This document shows positions 54,569-64,000 of a DNA stretch of 64,000 bases, one piece after another. The position numbers were made by a program, and so were the translations under genes. Each line of letters opens with the position of its first letter. Position 1 is the first letter of the stretch. Origin of the DNA: Clitopilus passeckerianus (Eukaryota > Basidiomycota > Agaricomycetes > Agaricales > Entolomataceae); the NCBI GenBank assembly GCA_944990035.1, contig CALYLX010000142.1, positions 868,001-932,000 of the forward strand. The letters are read 5' to 3'. The notes under the pieces are model-generated. The model did not search any database. It was not told where the DNA came from and saw only the letters and a list, made by a program, of their open reading frames with translations.

Positions 54569-55851
54569 TTATGCAGAGCTGTCCGAGTAAATAGTACGGC
54601 CTGGGTTCTGTTGATCAAGCGGCCTGCCAGGGCCTTGCAGGAAACCGCTGGCGGGGCCAGTGAACTGTCCCATTCGAGCTGCATTCGGACTCTGTTTTCC
54701 TGATCCAGCAGGATCGGAAGTGGATGAGGGACCCTCTTCCACATCCATTTCATCCTTTGGTGGTTGTAGGATAAGTATTGCAGAGGCGCTAGTCTTGGGA
54801 GGCGTCGAGGTCGTTGCATGAGGAGCAGGAGAAGCACCTGCAGCTGAGGCCGAGCCAGCACCATTAGTTGCTGCTGCTGGTGTGGCTGATGGTTTTGGTT
54901 TGGCAGAAGAGGTAGCGTCCTTTTCCTTGCGTTTGGAGCTCGTTTTCGTTGCTTGCTCCGGCTTCTTCTCGCGTTTCGTGGAAGCGCTCTGTCCCCGGGT
55001 TGATCCTGTCCGTTGGACTGGCTAGCTTTAGGCTTTGCTGCCTTGGATTTTGGAGTGGTTGATGCTGTGGTGGAGGGCGTAATGGATGGGTAGGGATTGG
55101 TGGCCGGCGCTGGTGCTGTTATGGCCATAGCTGGGTTGTCATCGAGCATTTCTTGCTCTTTCTCTCGACGTAGCTGTAGTGCTTCTAAAAGAGGCATCGG
55201 CGGTGGTATTGTGTCTGTATGTTTGGGTGAATGGAAAGTAGAGGAAGACGTTGAATATGTGTACCTTCAAGAAACATGAATTCTTGGTACTGCTGTGTGG
55301 TATATGCTGTACAAACGGGTTGATTATTCCGTACGGGAGAGTCGGGAGAAGAAACATACCCATGTCAGCATATGTCACAGTCGATCTTCTCTCTGACTTC
55401 GCCTTCATGTGCCCAGCCTCGACCATTCTCTTGATGAATTCCTCCTATGAATAATGAAAGCAGGTTACACATGGAAACGGGGGAGCAATTTCGGGAAGCT
55501 CACAGTAGCGATTGAGAGCACAAATTGACCTTCCTTGGACATAGCCAGGGAACCAGTCACACCTATAGCCCACAGAACCGTATGAGCAAATAGAGCATCC
55601 TTTCATTCAGGAGGAAACGTACCCTCCGCCTGTATTATATTTTCCACTCGATTTGCAGGTAGGAGTGATTTTCCAGGAGGTCTTACGAGAGCCGGAGCTT
55701 TCTGTGCTACTGGAGCTTCAGCATCGGTATCCGACTCCAGCTGGTCAACTTCTTCTTCAGCTTCATCAGAGTCCATCAGGTCAGACTCAGTTGGAGGAGG
55801 CTCCTCGTTCCTAACAGAAGTGGAGATAGAAGCAGGAGCAAAAGAAGACAT
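54569..55851 (-). CDS. Histone-fold protein, Dpb3/POLE4/CHRAC-like
   Basis: The protein starts MSSFAPASISTSV with an acidic region (DSDEAEEEVDQLESDTDAE). The histone fold follows: KSLLPANRVENIIQAEG, GSLAMSKEGQFVLSIATEEF, IKRMVEAGHMKAKSERRSTV, TYADM, and after an intron TTQQYQEFMFLEDTIPPP. This matches CBF/NF-Y-type histone folds of the Dpb3/POLE4/CHRAC family in DNA polymerase epsilon or chromatin remodelling. The tail is Ala/Pro/Ser/Lys-rich. The correct tail frame, with FTGPASGFLQGPGRPLDQQN and ending SDSSA, is reached by adding one base in the CCCC/GGG run at 54993-54999. The uncorrected frame runs to 54535 with an unnatural basic sequence. Confidence 0.8.
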
Positions 55852-56153
55852 TGTCAAGCCAGGTGGTAGTCGTCGTAGATGTGTTTTGACCTCAGCAACA
55901 CGCGAATGATGGATTCATGGGCGTCTATGGAACGTTGAGGGATATGTTGTCGCGCCAAACGGGTAAATCAACTTTGGCTTTCACTTCCACTCGAAACTTG
56001 TGGCTTTGCTTGTCTTGTGGGCACCAACTTGGGACTTTCTTGTATAAGAAGGGTGTGTTTGCATTACAATACGGGAAGGTTATGATACATAGAGTGAAAG
56101 ACTGGATAATTGTTTAATTGTTTTATGATACAACTCTTTCGCGGCCCCTCCAT
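55852..56153. other. Intergenic region between Dpb3-like and HSP20 genes
   Basis: This is the 302 bp between the start of the Dpb3-like gene and the end of HSP20, both on the minus strand. No gene is supported. Confidence 0.4.
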
Positions 56154-56792
56154 CTACTCGATAGGAACGACTGTGCTAGCCTTGTCTTCAGCCTTGTTGA
56201 CAGTAATTGTCAAAATTCCGTGGTCCAAATTCGCCTTCACGTTTTGAGCGTCCACCGGACGAGGCAGGAAGACGGTTCTGCTGAAGGTAGTGTTCCCAAC
56301 GAACGTTCGCTCCGTGGAGATCTGATTCTCTCCTGCTGGCTTTGTTACTGCCTTCGATGCAGAATCTGCAAATGACTTGTTAGGCCATGCCAATTCCGCA
56401 CCTTCTGTTGAAGACTTACCGGTACCTCCAGTCGTTTCGGCAGCATCACCAGCAACCTGAGTTCGAATGGTTGGGTCCTGATCAACACTGGCCCCTCCGC
56501 CTCGTCTCTCCTCAATCTTTCCTTCGATGGTAACACTTCTTCCCGCGCCTCCAATGCGGACTTCGATGTTTTCCTTCTTCACCCCAGGAAGCTCTGCCTC
56601 CAAGATATACTTGTCCTTTGCCTCTGATACGTCAATGGCTGGACCGCCGAAGTTGAAATTATCGAAGAGTGAAGAACGAGTAAAGGGTGATCCCATGCCA
56701 TAGAAGGCCGGAGGACCCTGGCGGCCTATGGGCTCCTCAAGCATCCTGAAGAGAGGGCGGAATTCGCGCAAGAATTGGCGTGCTAAGGACAT
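56154..56792 (-). CDS. Small heat-shock protein (HSP20/alpha-crystallin)
   Basis: This is an ATP-independent chaperone. The start MSLARQFLREFRPLFRMLEE leads to the alpha-crystallin domain: AIDVSEAKDKYILEAELPGV, KKENIEVRIGGAGRSVTIEG, TERTFVGNTTFSRTVFLPRP, and the C-terminal VNKAEDKASTVVPIE. The open frame is 212 codons, but a 54-nt segment near 56420-56367 begins GTAAGT, contains CCTAAC and ends GCAG. Removing it (GGTDSASK) keeps frame and gives a typical insertion-type fungal HSP20. Thus the gene probably has one in-frame intron. A TATA box and heat-shock-like elements lie just upstream. Confidence 0.92.
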   Translation of the reverse strand: MSLARQFLREFRPLFRMLEEPIGRQGPPAFYGMGSPFTRSSLFDNFNFGGPAIDVSEAKDKYILEAELPGVKKENIEVRIGGAGRSVTIEGKIEERRGGGASVDQDPTIRTQVAGDAAETTGGTGKSSTEGAELAWPNKSFADSASKAVTKPAGENQISTERTFVGNTTFSRTVFLPRPVDAQNVKANLDHGILTITVNKAEDKASTVVPIE

Positions 56793-57196
56793 TGTGAAGA
56801 CTAGTAGAGTTTGGAATGTGAAGGATGGGGGAGGGGGAGGCCATCCTTTATACCTCTATGTTCTGTCCAGAAATATCTAGAACGTCTCATTCATACTTTT
56901 GAAATTTACCATTTGATGACTGAATTTTGTGACTCTACGGATGAAAGCCATCGGAGTTCGGAACCAAATCTAGGAAGCTGTGCTCCTTCCGTTCCCGCCG
57001 ACACTTCCTTGTTCGAGCGAGTTGGGTTGACGAGGTTCTGGAAGTTTCTCCAACGCTGAACGCTGAACATGAATGGAAACGGTGAAGGCGTGGTAGATAT
57101 AATTACAGCTCCTAATAGAAATTAAACAGATAGCTATGCAAACAGGCAGATAGATAATAGAACAACAAAGGAAGTCTAAATGGTCGTGTTGAAAGA
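56793..57196. other. HSP20 promoter and SGF29 3' flank
   Basis: Apart from the promoter elements listed, no feature is supported. The plus-strand frame 56811-57059 is not recognised. Confidence 0.4.
56846..56884 (-). promoter_or_regulatory. TATA box and heat-shock-element-like repeats upstream of HSP20
   Basis: Read on the minus strand, TATAAAGG lies about 55-60 bp before the HSP20 start. Just beyond, the plus strand reads TTC, then GAA and GAA at roughly 10-bp intervals (TTCTGTCCAGAAATATCTAG then AAC). This is the spacing of a discontinuous heat-shock element bound by Hsf1. Its position fits heat-inducible expression. Confidence 0.5.
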
Positions 57197-58552
57197 TCAG
57201 ACGTTTGGCCACTCTACCACCCACTGTGCTGAAACGGTGTGTTCTTGGTTACCATCGTCTTCGAACTTGAGCTTGTACATCGGCATATACTTTGAAGATG
57301 GAACAGCCTAAGTGAGGACTTTCAGTTCATGGAAATCGATCGGAAATTCATAAAGCCAACATACTCTTCCCGGCGGCTGTAGATCCTTGGGAGTGGCTAT
57401 TACCTCGGCACGATAGAAGCAGCTTGTGTCTGGATAGAGCGCCATTACCGGAGATCCTCGAGAAAACTCCTGATAATTGCTGACGTGTGCAGCATTACCT
57501 GGAGAAGCGGTAGGATCTGGCAAAGGTATTATCGACCGTAATGTGGTGTTATAGGTGCTAGAACAAGAGAATGAGAATTTTCGAAAAGGCCATGTTTGAA
57601 AAGGGCCATGACACTTACGCTGCCGGATGGCCATCTTCTTGTGGCTCAGCATCTTGAACCTCATATCTTCGATGAATTCAGCATCCATTCCGTAGGACTA
57701 GAAAAATCGCGGAAGTTTACCTGTTCTTATCTGCGTTTATGCATTTCGTGATGATTGCGAGGATCCAGTTGTTCTGTTCCTCTCCAGGAGCAGAGCCATT
57801 ATTTGCCGCTTTGTTCGGAGACAGATGGAACGCCACCTTCCTCCCTTCCTGAAGCGGTAGCTGCTTGGCTAGTGCTTCACGCCGTGCTTTAGGATCACGG
57901 GAGAAAGGTATGGGCGGCGACGGTCCGACAGAATTACGAGCGGGTAGTGTAATTGAAACACCACGACTGGGGGCACTGACGGTGCCGTGGGCCCAGGTGT
58001 GCCACCTGGAGAAGCACCACGAGCGCGTTTCATTCGCTTCTCTAAAGTACAAGTTCGAGAAGATTCTGAAGACTTTGTGCCACTCTCCTTACCTTCTGAG
58101 GATGCTGTTCGGAGAGCAATCAAGATATCTAGACGCTCAATGACGGCGTCTATCGCTCTAGAGAGGTTTTAGTGAATGAAGAAGATATGAAAAGTTTCGT
58201 GAGTATTTATTACCTGACTTCTTCGTCAGCAGCATTCTGTATGTCACGAATAGCAGGTTCCAGTTTCTTATAAGTGGATTTTACACCATCCAGGCCTTCC
58301 GCAGGCAGAGCATCATCGGTTGGCCAGTTGAGAATCAACCTGTTTACCCGTTCAATAGTCCCCAGAGTACTCGAGTTGCAGTATTTATTCGCTAGCACCG
58401 CCAGTGACTCTGCAGCCTGAGACCAAGTGTCCAGTTCTGGAAGAAAGGAGGCACATAAACTCGTGTTCACGTGCGCAAACCGAGTTCGGAAAAAATATTA
58501 CTGTACCTTCGGAGGAGGCTGGTCGGGTTGTGATACCTTGACGTCGATTCAT
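57197..58552 (-). CDS. SGF29: SAGA-associated factor SGF29, tandem Tudor protein
   Basis: SGF29 reads H3K4me2/3 through a tandem Tudor domain in the SAGA acetyltransferase complex. The start MNRRQGITTRPASSEELDTW is followed by a helical N-terminal half (TIERVNRLILNWP, YKKLEPAIRDIQNAADEEV). After a Pro/Ser linker come the Tudor segments: GRKVAFHLSPNK, NNWILAIITKCINADKNRYE, VQDAEPQEDG, YNTTLRSIIPLP, GSPVMALYPDTSCFYRAEVI, and MPMYKLKFEDDGNQEHTVSA with WVVEWP near the C-terminus. Introns keep phase, for example AACAG|gtaaac...cgaag|ATATGAG giving NRYEVQD. One T is missing in AAA at 57956-57958 (plus view) to read VVFSITLPARNSV. An in-frame ATG at 58612 adds 20 residues, less likely. Confidence 0.9.
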
Positions 58553-59011
58553 TGGAGATGCACAGTGAGAGTTGTGCAAAACTCCGCGTTCATCAACGTA
58601 TGTGAGTGACAATGATGACTTCGAGAAAGCTTGATGGCAGGGCGTTTGTTGAGACGTGTTGATCGAAATTGCTCGATTACGTCAGCTTAGTTGCCATGTA
58701 AGGTAGAAACTACCCACGGTTCGGGACCTCAGGCACAGAATGAATCTAGCCAGAATTTGGATGGAATCTCGTTTATTCACGGCAAATCCATCTTTGAATG
58801 GAACACTCTCAATAGGCATACAGTATATTTATAAGTTGGTAGCCAAGAGGCTGGTGTTTTCCTACGAGAATTCCATTCCTTCGCCCTTCAACCCTCCTTT
58901 CATTCGCTGGTTGGAGCTGTTGTTGGAACCGAGGCTAGCCTTCGCAAGGAGACGTCATAAACAACTAACAGTAGGCGGTCTTCGTTAATATGAGCCAGAA
59001 ATCACAAGATT
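58553..59011. other. Intergenic, SGF29 5' flank and translin 3' flank
   Basis: No gene is supported. The plus-strand frame 58740-58988 is not recognised. Confidence 0.4.
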
Positions 59012-59923
59012 TTACGTGCCTTCTTCAATCTTCTTCAGGTCATACTTCAGGCTATCAAAGCGTCGGCGCAGGAGATCGTTTTTGAGATTTAGCTGTTCAG
59101 AAATGAGGGTTTACTTCGGACAAGCCAAAGAGGATTACTGTAATTACCATTGAAAATCCTGCAAATATATCTTTCACAAAAATAGAGATCTTGATAGGTT
59201 CCTCAAAGTTGCCCAATGTAACTGAATTCACGGCGAGGCGAGACTATGATTCATCTTCAGTGAGCAGCAATGCGAAGCAGCCTTGGTAGCATTGTGGTAG
59301 GACATCGCTTACGAGCTCGTTAACGACACTTATCAGCCCGTGAAGGTAATCTTCTATTGGCAAGGCAAACCGATCCTTCCATTCTTCCTTGACTAGTGAT
59401 AGAGTTGACGAGAGCTCAGCGCTCATAGCTAACATTCAATGACGAGATGACGCACCTCCAATGAGCGCTGCAGTGTCTGGCAGTGATAACAGTGTTCGAT
59501 CAGACAGGTATTGACCAAGTGTGGCGGCAAAAACAGCTGTTCGAAGAGAGTTTGTCCACATGTCTTTGAATCTCCAGAATTCGTTATGTGGTATTAGTGA
59601 CACCAGCACTTCAATAGTGTCCCGATAACTGGAGACAACCGGTCGTACGTTATTGACAATGCCCGGGACTAGAGGAGGGATGTAGACATCTCAACGCAGA
59701 GAAGGCAATAACATACGTGATTTTGGTGGTGTTGAATGTATTTTATTGAGCAGTCCAGTCAGACTTCGAGCCTTTTTGTCGAGTTCGTTGACTTGATCCC
59801 TGATTTTCTGGTCGTCGCACGTTATTCCTGTTGTTTATTACCAAGAAAGAGCTGTATTACATCTCTCAGTTCAGCATCTCTGTCCAAAATGGCATTTATT
59901 TTCTCGAGATCTTCCGAGTTCAT
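59012..59923 (-). CDS. Translin
   Basis: Translin is a helical nucleic-acid-binding protein that forms the C3PO RNase with TRAX. The start at 59923 gives MNSEDLEKINAILDRDAELR. Later segments are KIRDQVNELDKKARSLTGLL, VSLIPHNEFWRFKDMWTNSL, LPIEDYLHGLISVVNEL, SRLAVNSVTLGNFEEPIKIS, GFSMLNLKNDLLRRRFDSLK and YDLKKIEEGT at the stop. The motif RLAVNSVT...LLNLKNDxLRRRFDxLKYD is diagnostic. TTTT at 59804-59807 (plus view) needs one more base for LFLEKIRDQ. The gene is divergent from SEN1 with about 320 bp between start codons. TRAX is not in this window. Confidence 0.88.
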
Positions 59924-60240
59924 CGTGTGCAGGAGGCAAGATGGATTGGACGCGTCGGACGCGAAACCGTGACTAATTTGCTTTGGAGCACGTGCAGAGC
60001 ACATCTCCGGTCGCTTCACAAGCGCGTACCGACCCTTCCTGGCTTGTCATTGACACTCATTCGACGACACGGACGTCTCTCTGAAGGCGAAGTGGCCTTG
60101 ATCCATCTTAAGAACCCTCAAGCCAGTGCCCTCAGCCAAAACCACAAACCCTGGCTGACTATTGGCCCCTTAACTCGACCAATATCTTGCCATTCTTGTA
60201 CCATACCCTCCTTTTTGAAACGCGTCGAAGGCTTTGAGTC
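59924..60240. promoter_or_regulatory. Bidirectional promoter region translin/SEN1
   Basis: This is 317 bp between the divergent ATGs. It contains open frames but no recognisable gene. No TATA box is obvious. Confidence 0.4.
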
Positions 60241-63200
60241 ATGCCATCTCAAGTTCACAAGCTTTTAACATCCCTTCGGGATGCTCCTGTCGACACAGAA
60301 TCCATGTCTCAAGATCAGCTCGAAACGGTTTACAAGTACCTTATGGCGGTCCCGAGTGGCTCAGACAATGTGCTGCATTGGTTCTGCCACCGAGCGCAGC
60401 CGGACACAGTGGAAGCTGCAACATTCTTGATTCGTATGTTTGCATACGAAAAGGTGGAAGAATGGAGGGATAGGCTACAGAGATGTCTGACTTCGTGTGC
60501 AGAGTGTATCTACGCCTTTGAACACGCGAAATTTACGTCAAAGTCAACGTGAGTGCGCGCCGTTGCATGTTCTTTCCTGCCCGCTTACCCATTTACAGAT
60601 ACTTTGGAGCTTATTCTGAAGATGTGCTTACTAGCTTTTATCAGAGCTTCGAGGAATGGGAACTTTCAAGTGTTTTAGAGGAACTCACGAAAGCACAACT
60701 GCTTCCTCAACCAGCTTCAACTACAAAGACGCTGGCCGTTGTCAACACCACCGCCACCTACCGAATAGTTTCAAATTGGACTATGATAAAGAACTCCGAA
60801 TTATATTCAGTAATTCATAACCACCCGCCGTCGGCCCCATTATCTGGTTGGCCCAGAGACCCAGCGCCACCTGGCCTGCTTCTGCTTCTGCTTGACAATA
60901 ATCCCGCAGTTCGTGCCTGGGCGGAATCTCACATGGCAAAATGTGAATCACAACCAATGGACTATGACGACTTTACTGGCAATTATGTGAAAGTCTTGGA
61001 GATTATCGCCAACCATCTCAAAGACCCGCAACTGAACGAGGGCCTTCCGTTTCAGTTCAGCACTAACTTTACTGAAATATGGACCGCGATCAGGGCTGTC
61101 CTGCGCTACCTACCAGCGAAAGCGTTGGAACATGAGTTACAACGCGTTAACTTCCCGGGTGTTGTTGCAAGACACTTGCACGATATTGGACCTCGTTAGT
61201 TGCCATTTTAGATTTCTTCTCAAATTGTAATTTGGACTAACTTGCCTTATTATACCAGATTTTAAAGAGGTCCTTCAGTGTTTCCTGCTCCTCCTGAAGC
61301 GCCTAAGAGGTGCTCTATGGGAGGCTGAGGACCCTGAGTTTCCGCAGGTCGTTTTCGACTCGGTCAAGGACAACAAGTCGTTCTCGGACTTGATACAGTC
61401 TATTGAGCCAGGTCAAGAGCGACCATGGTTTCTTGGTTGGTTTGCGGAATTCCTTTCCACCATCCACCAGAAACCTGTATATGGCGATGTGCTAGCGAAA
61501 GCCGTTGATTTCCTCTGCGAGGAGACGCAACACGAGCGCTTCAAAGATGCTCGACCTCTGACTATGCTGACCGCAACCCGTGTACGTTATGCCTTCCAAA
61601 TGCGTAGGGCTCATATCCTGACAACGCTGTGGTCCTGCTAGCTACTTGGTTCGGCTCTCAATCGAGCTCAGGATGCACCAGATAAGGAAAAATCTCGATA
61701 TTTGGACATTTTCCAGCAAGCTGTCGATATACACAGCGAAGTCATTCTCAAGGTTGCGTTCACCCCTCCCTACACCAACGAGAAATGGGTAAAAGCCCGT
61801 GAAGCTACTCGAGACTTCGTCAACTCCACATTACAGCTTGACATAGATCAAGTCCTCGACTCGACCTACAAGATGACGAGGTTACTTGCGCAAGTCGTCC
61901 GCCCCAACGGTAACATCTCCCAATTGAAGCCATTCTCGGTCCGAACTGCTATGTGGAAGAGGATCTTTACCGTCGTTGAAGCAAGTGATCAGGCTGGCAT
62001 GGCTATGCTAGCCGCGCTCGTCTCCAGGACGGCGCATGTCGACTCATTGGTCGCAAAACAATACGAGGCTACCTTCAAAGCCGTCCCAAACCCTGGATGC
62101 CAGAAACCAGACGAGGTCCTGCGCCAAATCAACGAATCACTGGAGATGTTCCGTAGTGGATTTCTTCCTGTTACAACCCGTTACGCGGATGACAATACCT
62201 CGGTCAAGGCTCGCAAACTCCTGAAACAACCCAACATCGTCCGACAACTAATACGTATCGTTATGTCGCCCCTAGAGGAACTTCAGGACGCTGCCCAGGT
62301 CCTGATTGGGCTTGCATTTGACGTGGAGGGACGCCAGGAATGCTTGCGCAAATTGCTTGAAGTTGTGACCGAAGAGGCGTTCGAAGGCCTGTTCGACTAC
62401 CTGAGCACATTCCAGGAGTTCGCACCTCAAGTACCCGAGGCGTGCAATCTTGCCAAAGTCCTTGTCCGCTGCTTTACCGATATCATCGAGGTGCTGTGCG
62501 GCTCTGATGCATTACTCTCCAAACCCACATTCCTCGCACCATCAGAGGGAAAGTCGAGCCCTGCATCACGCCTCCTTAACCTCTGGACACTGATGACGAA
62601 AGCCCTGACGGTCATCTTCAAACGTACTCCGGTATGGTCGCCATACTTCGACAATGAACAGATGATCCACTGGATGCGAGATGCCCTTATTTTTGGGAGG
62701 GATATGGTGGAGAACTGGAGGGTCTTCGAGAAAGGCGCCAATTCTCGGTTGCCAAATGCTACCGAGAAACGTGGCAAACTTTCCACCATTGGGAAGAAGA
62801 TGGTAGATGCCCTGCAAGAGATCCTCCCGGAGCTCACTCGATGGTTGAGGTTGACGGACGAAGAGCTTCTCCACCAGGCATTCACTCTCCTGACAACCTT
62901 TTTCACCCGCTTCAAAGAAACGGGGATCGTTCCCTCCGACGATGCTATCTCCAGAATTCGCAAGAGCATTGATGGAGCGAAAAAGGCGGAGAAGGATAGT
63001 AACCAAATGAAGAGCCGACTAGACTCCACCATGATGCTTGCGCTGGAGAACGCCTTGGATGACTTTGAGGATGTGGTCGAGATCGTTCCTCCCCCCAAAC
63101 CTGCACCAGTACAACCTTCCAAAGCAGCCACAAGCAAACCACAAGTAATTTCTACCGACCTGTTAGGCAAAGCCGGCAAGTCCAAGCAATCGCACTACTT

Positions 63201-64000
63201 CACGGAGGAGGACCAGCGAAGATTGGGCACTGATGTGCCTATGTCAACATTCCGAAAACCTGGTGATCGTCCAGAGCCCAAGGTTACAACCAAGCCTCAG
63301 CCTGCGAAGGAGGTTTCGAGTTCGGATGATTCGGATAGTGACGAAGGAGGTGGAGGTCTTGCCGGCCTAGCCAAACTGCAGCGCACACCCACAATCAAGA
63401 AAAGCCGGCTGAGAGGCGACAAATCATGACGATGGACATACCTACCCAGAGGAACCCCATGCAGGAACGTATCAGGCGTCGAGAAGAAACTCGCAATGCT
63501 GCACTCAGGCTCAATCCAGACATATCTGAGTTCCACCGTGCAGTCCTGTCTTGGAATTATGAGCATACAGGCTCCGTCCCGCCCGGACGGAAGCTAGATC
63601 TCCACCAGGTTCCCGACAGGTTCAAAGACTATTCAAAATACAAAGAGGTGTTCGAACCGCTCATTCTTCTCGATGTCTGGGCACAGATACAACAGGCAAA
63701 AGAAGAACCCCAAGATTCCTACCTGTGCAAAGTTACATCTCGCCAGTTCTCTGATCAATGGCTTGAGATCGATATCCTCTTCCTTGGAAGCTTCAAGAAG
63801 GATTGGTATCTCACCGACACAGACTTAGTCATCGTTAAAGAGCCGGCGACGAAGAAATCTGTCATGGCTAAGATACTCAGCTACAAATCAATATCGGGTG
63901 GACCCAACCAGGGTACAACTGCAACACTACGTTGTTTCTCAAAGAACGACCCAGGGCTTCAAATTAATACCCAATGGAGTCTGAGTAAATTGGTCAAGTG
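60241..64000 (+). CDS. SEN1: SEN1/senataxin-type helicase, 5' part (runs off window)
   Basis: Sen1 is a superfamily 1 RNA/DNA helicase that terminates non-coding transcription and resolves R-loops. The visible part is the large alpha-helical N-terminal domain. It begins MPSQVHKLLTSLRDAP, then LHWFCHRAQPDTVEAATFLI, and ends in a Ser/Asp-rich linker SSSDDSDSDEGGGGLAGLAK. Next comes the start of the helicase-side 1B/stalk region: EFHRAVLSWNYEHTGSVPPG, VPDRFKDYSKYKEVFEPLIL and WAQIQQAKEEPQDSYLC. Exons: 60241-60548, 60599-61194, 61259-61581 and 61642 onward. AAA at 63421-63423 needs one more A to pass from RLRGDKIM into NPMQERIRRREETRNAAL; as written the frame stops at 63427-63429. The ATP-binding motifs lie beyond the window. 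Confidence 0.92.

Noticed and set aside
62427..63185. 252-codon minus-strand ORF
   Set aside because: It lies wholly antisense to SEN1 exon 4; only the plus strand matches a family.

Overview
The window is nuclear DNA from a filamentous basidiomycete, most likely an Agaricomycete. Genes are intron-rich with short introns of about 50-70 nt, intergenic gaps are short, and the closest remembered protein relatives are mushroom proteins. One gene family (38.2-40.2 kb) is, to my knowledge, largely confined to mushroom-forming fungi. There are no bacterial, viral or CRISPR features.

Layout: 1-8.3 kb holds a truncated short-chain dehydrogenase, a membrane-anchored aldo/keto reductase, 20S proteasome subunit beta-6 and the ER chaperone ROT1. 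8.3-12.6 kb is gene-poor and carries a diverged direct repeat. 12.6-20.4 kb holds a conserved fungal protein of unclear function, HIS1, an F-box protein and TRP4. HIS1 and TRP4 both encode PRPP-dependent first-committed-type steps of amino-acid synthesis, and both have an ATGACTC box just upstream. 21.4-22.7 kb is one copy of a 1.3-kb LTR-like repeat; an inverted second copy lies at 52.6-53.9 kb. 23.4-37.8 kb is dense housekeeping: SNIP1-like FHA protein, nucleotidyltransferase-like protein, beta-lactamase-fold hydrolase, zinc-knuckle protein, V-ATPase subunit c, mitochondrial uL6, ARC1, a 2OG-Fe(II) oxygenase, a COG0523 GTPase and a STYX-like phosphatase. 38-46.3 kb has the mushroom-specific protein, a zinc-finger protein, HUT1 and a protein kinase. 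46.8-50.4 kb has SSR4, an unrecognised ORF, a small GGNF-repeat protein and a macrodomain protein. 54.6-64 kb has a Dpb3-like histone fold, HSP20, SGF29, translin and the 5' half of SEN1.

The strongest cross-cutting observation concerns reading frame. At least fifteen places in otherwise well-conserved genes need one base added or removed, nearly always in a run of 3-6 identical bases, to restore the family's reading frame. Many of these genes are expected to be essential, so homopolymer miscalls in the assembly are a better explanation than mass pseudogenisation. Other points of interest are a GC-AG intron and a 12-nt microexon in HIS1, two in-frame introns, a phosphatase whose catalytic arginine is leucine, and a stand-alone GGNF-repeat protein next to a TATA box.
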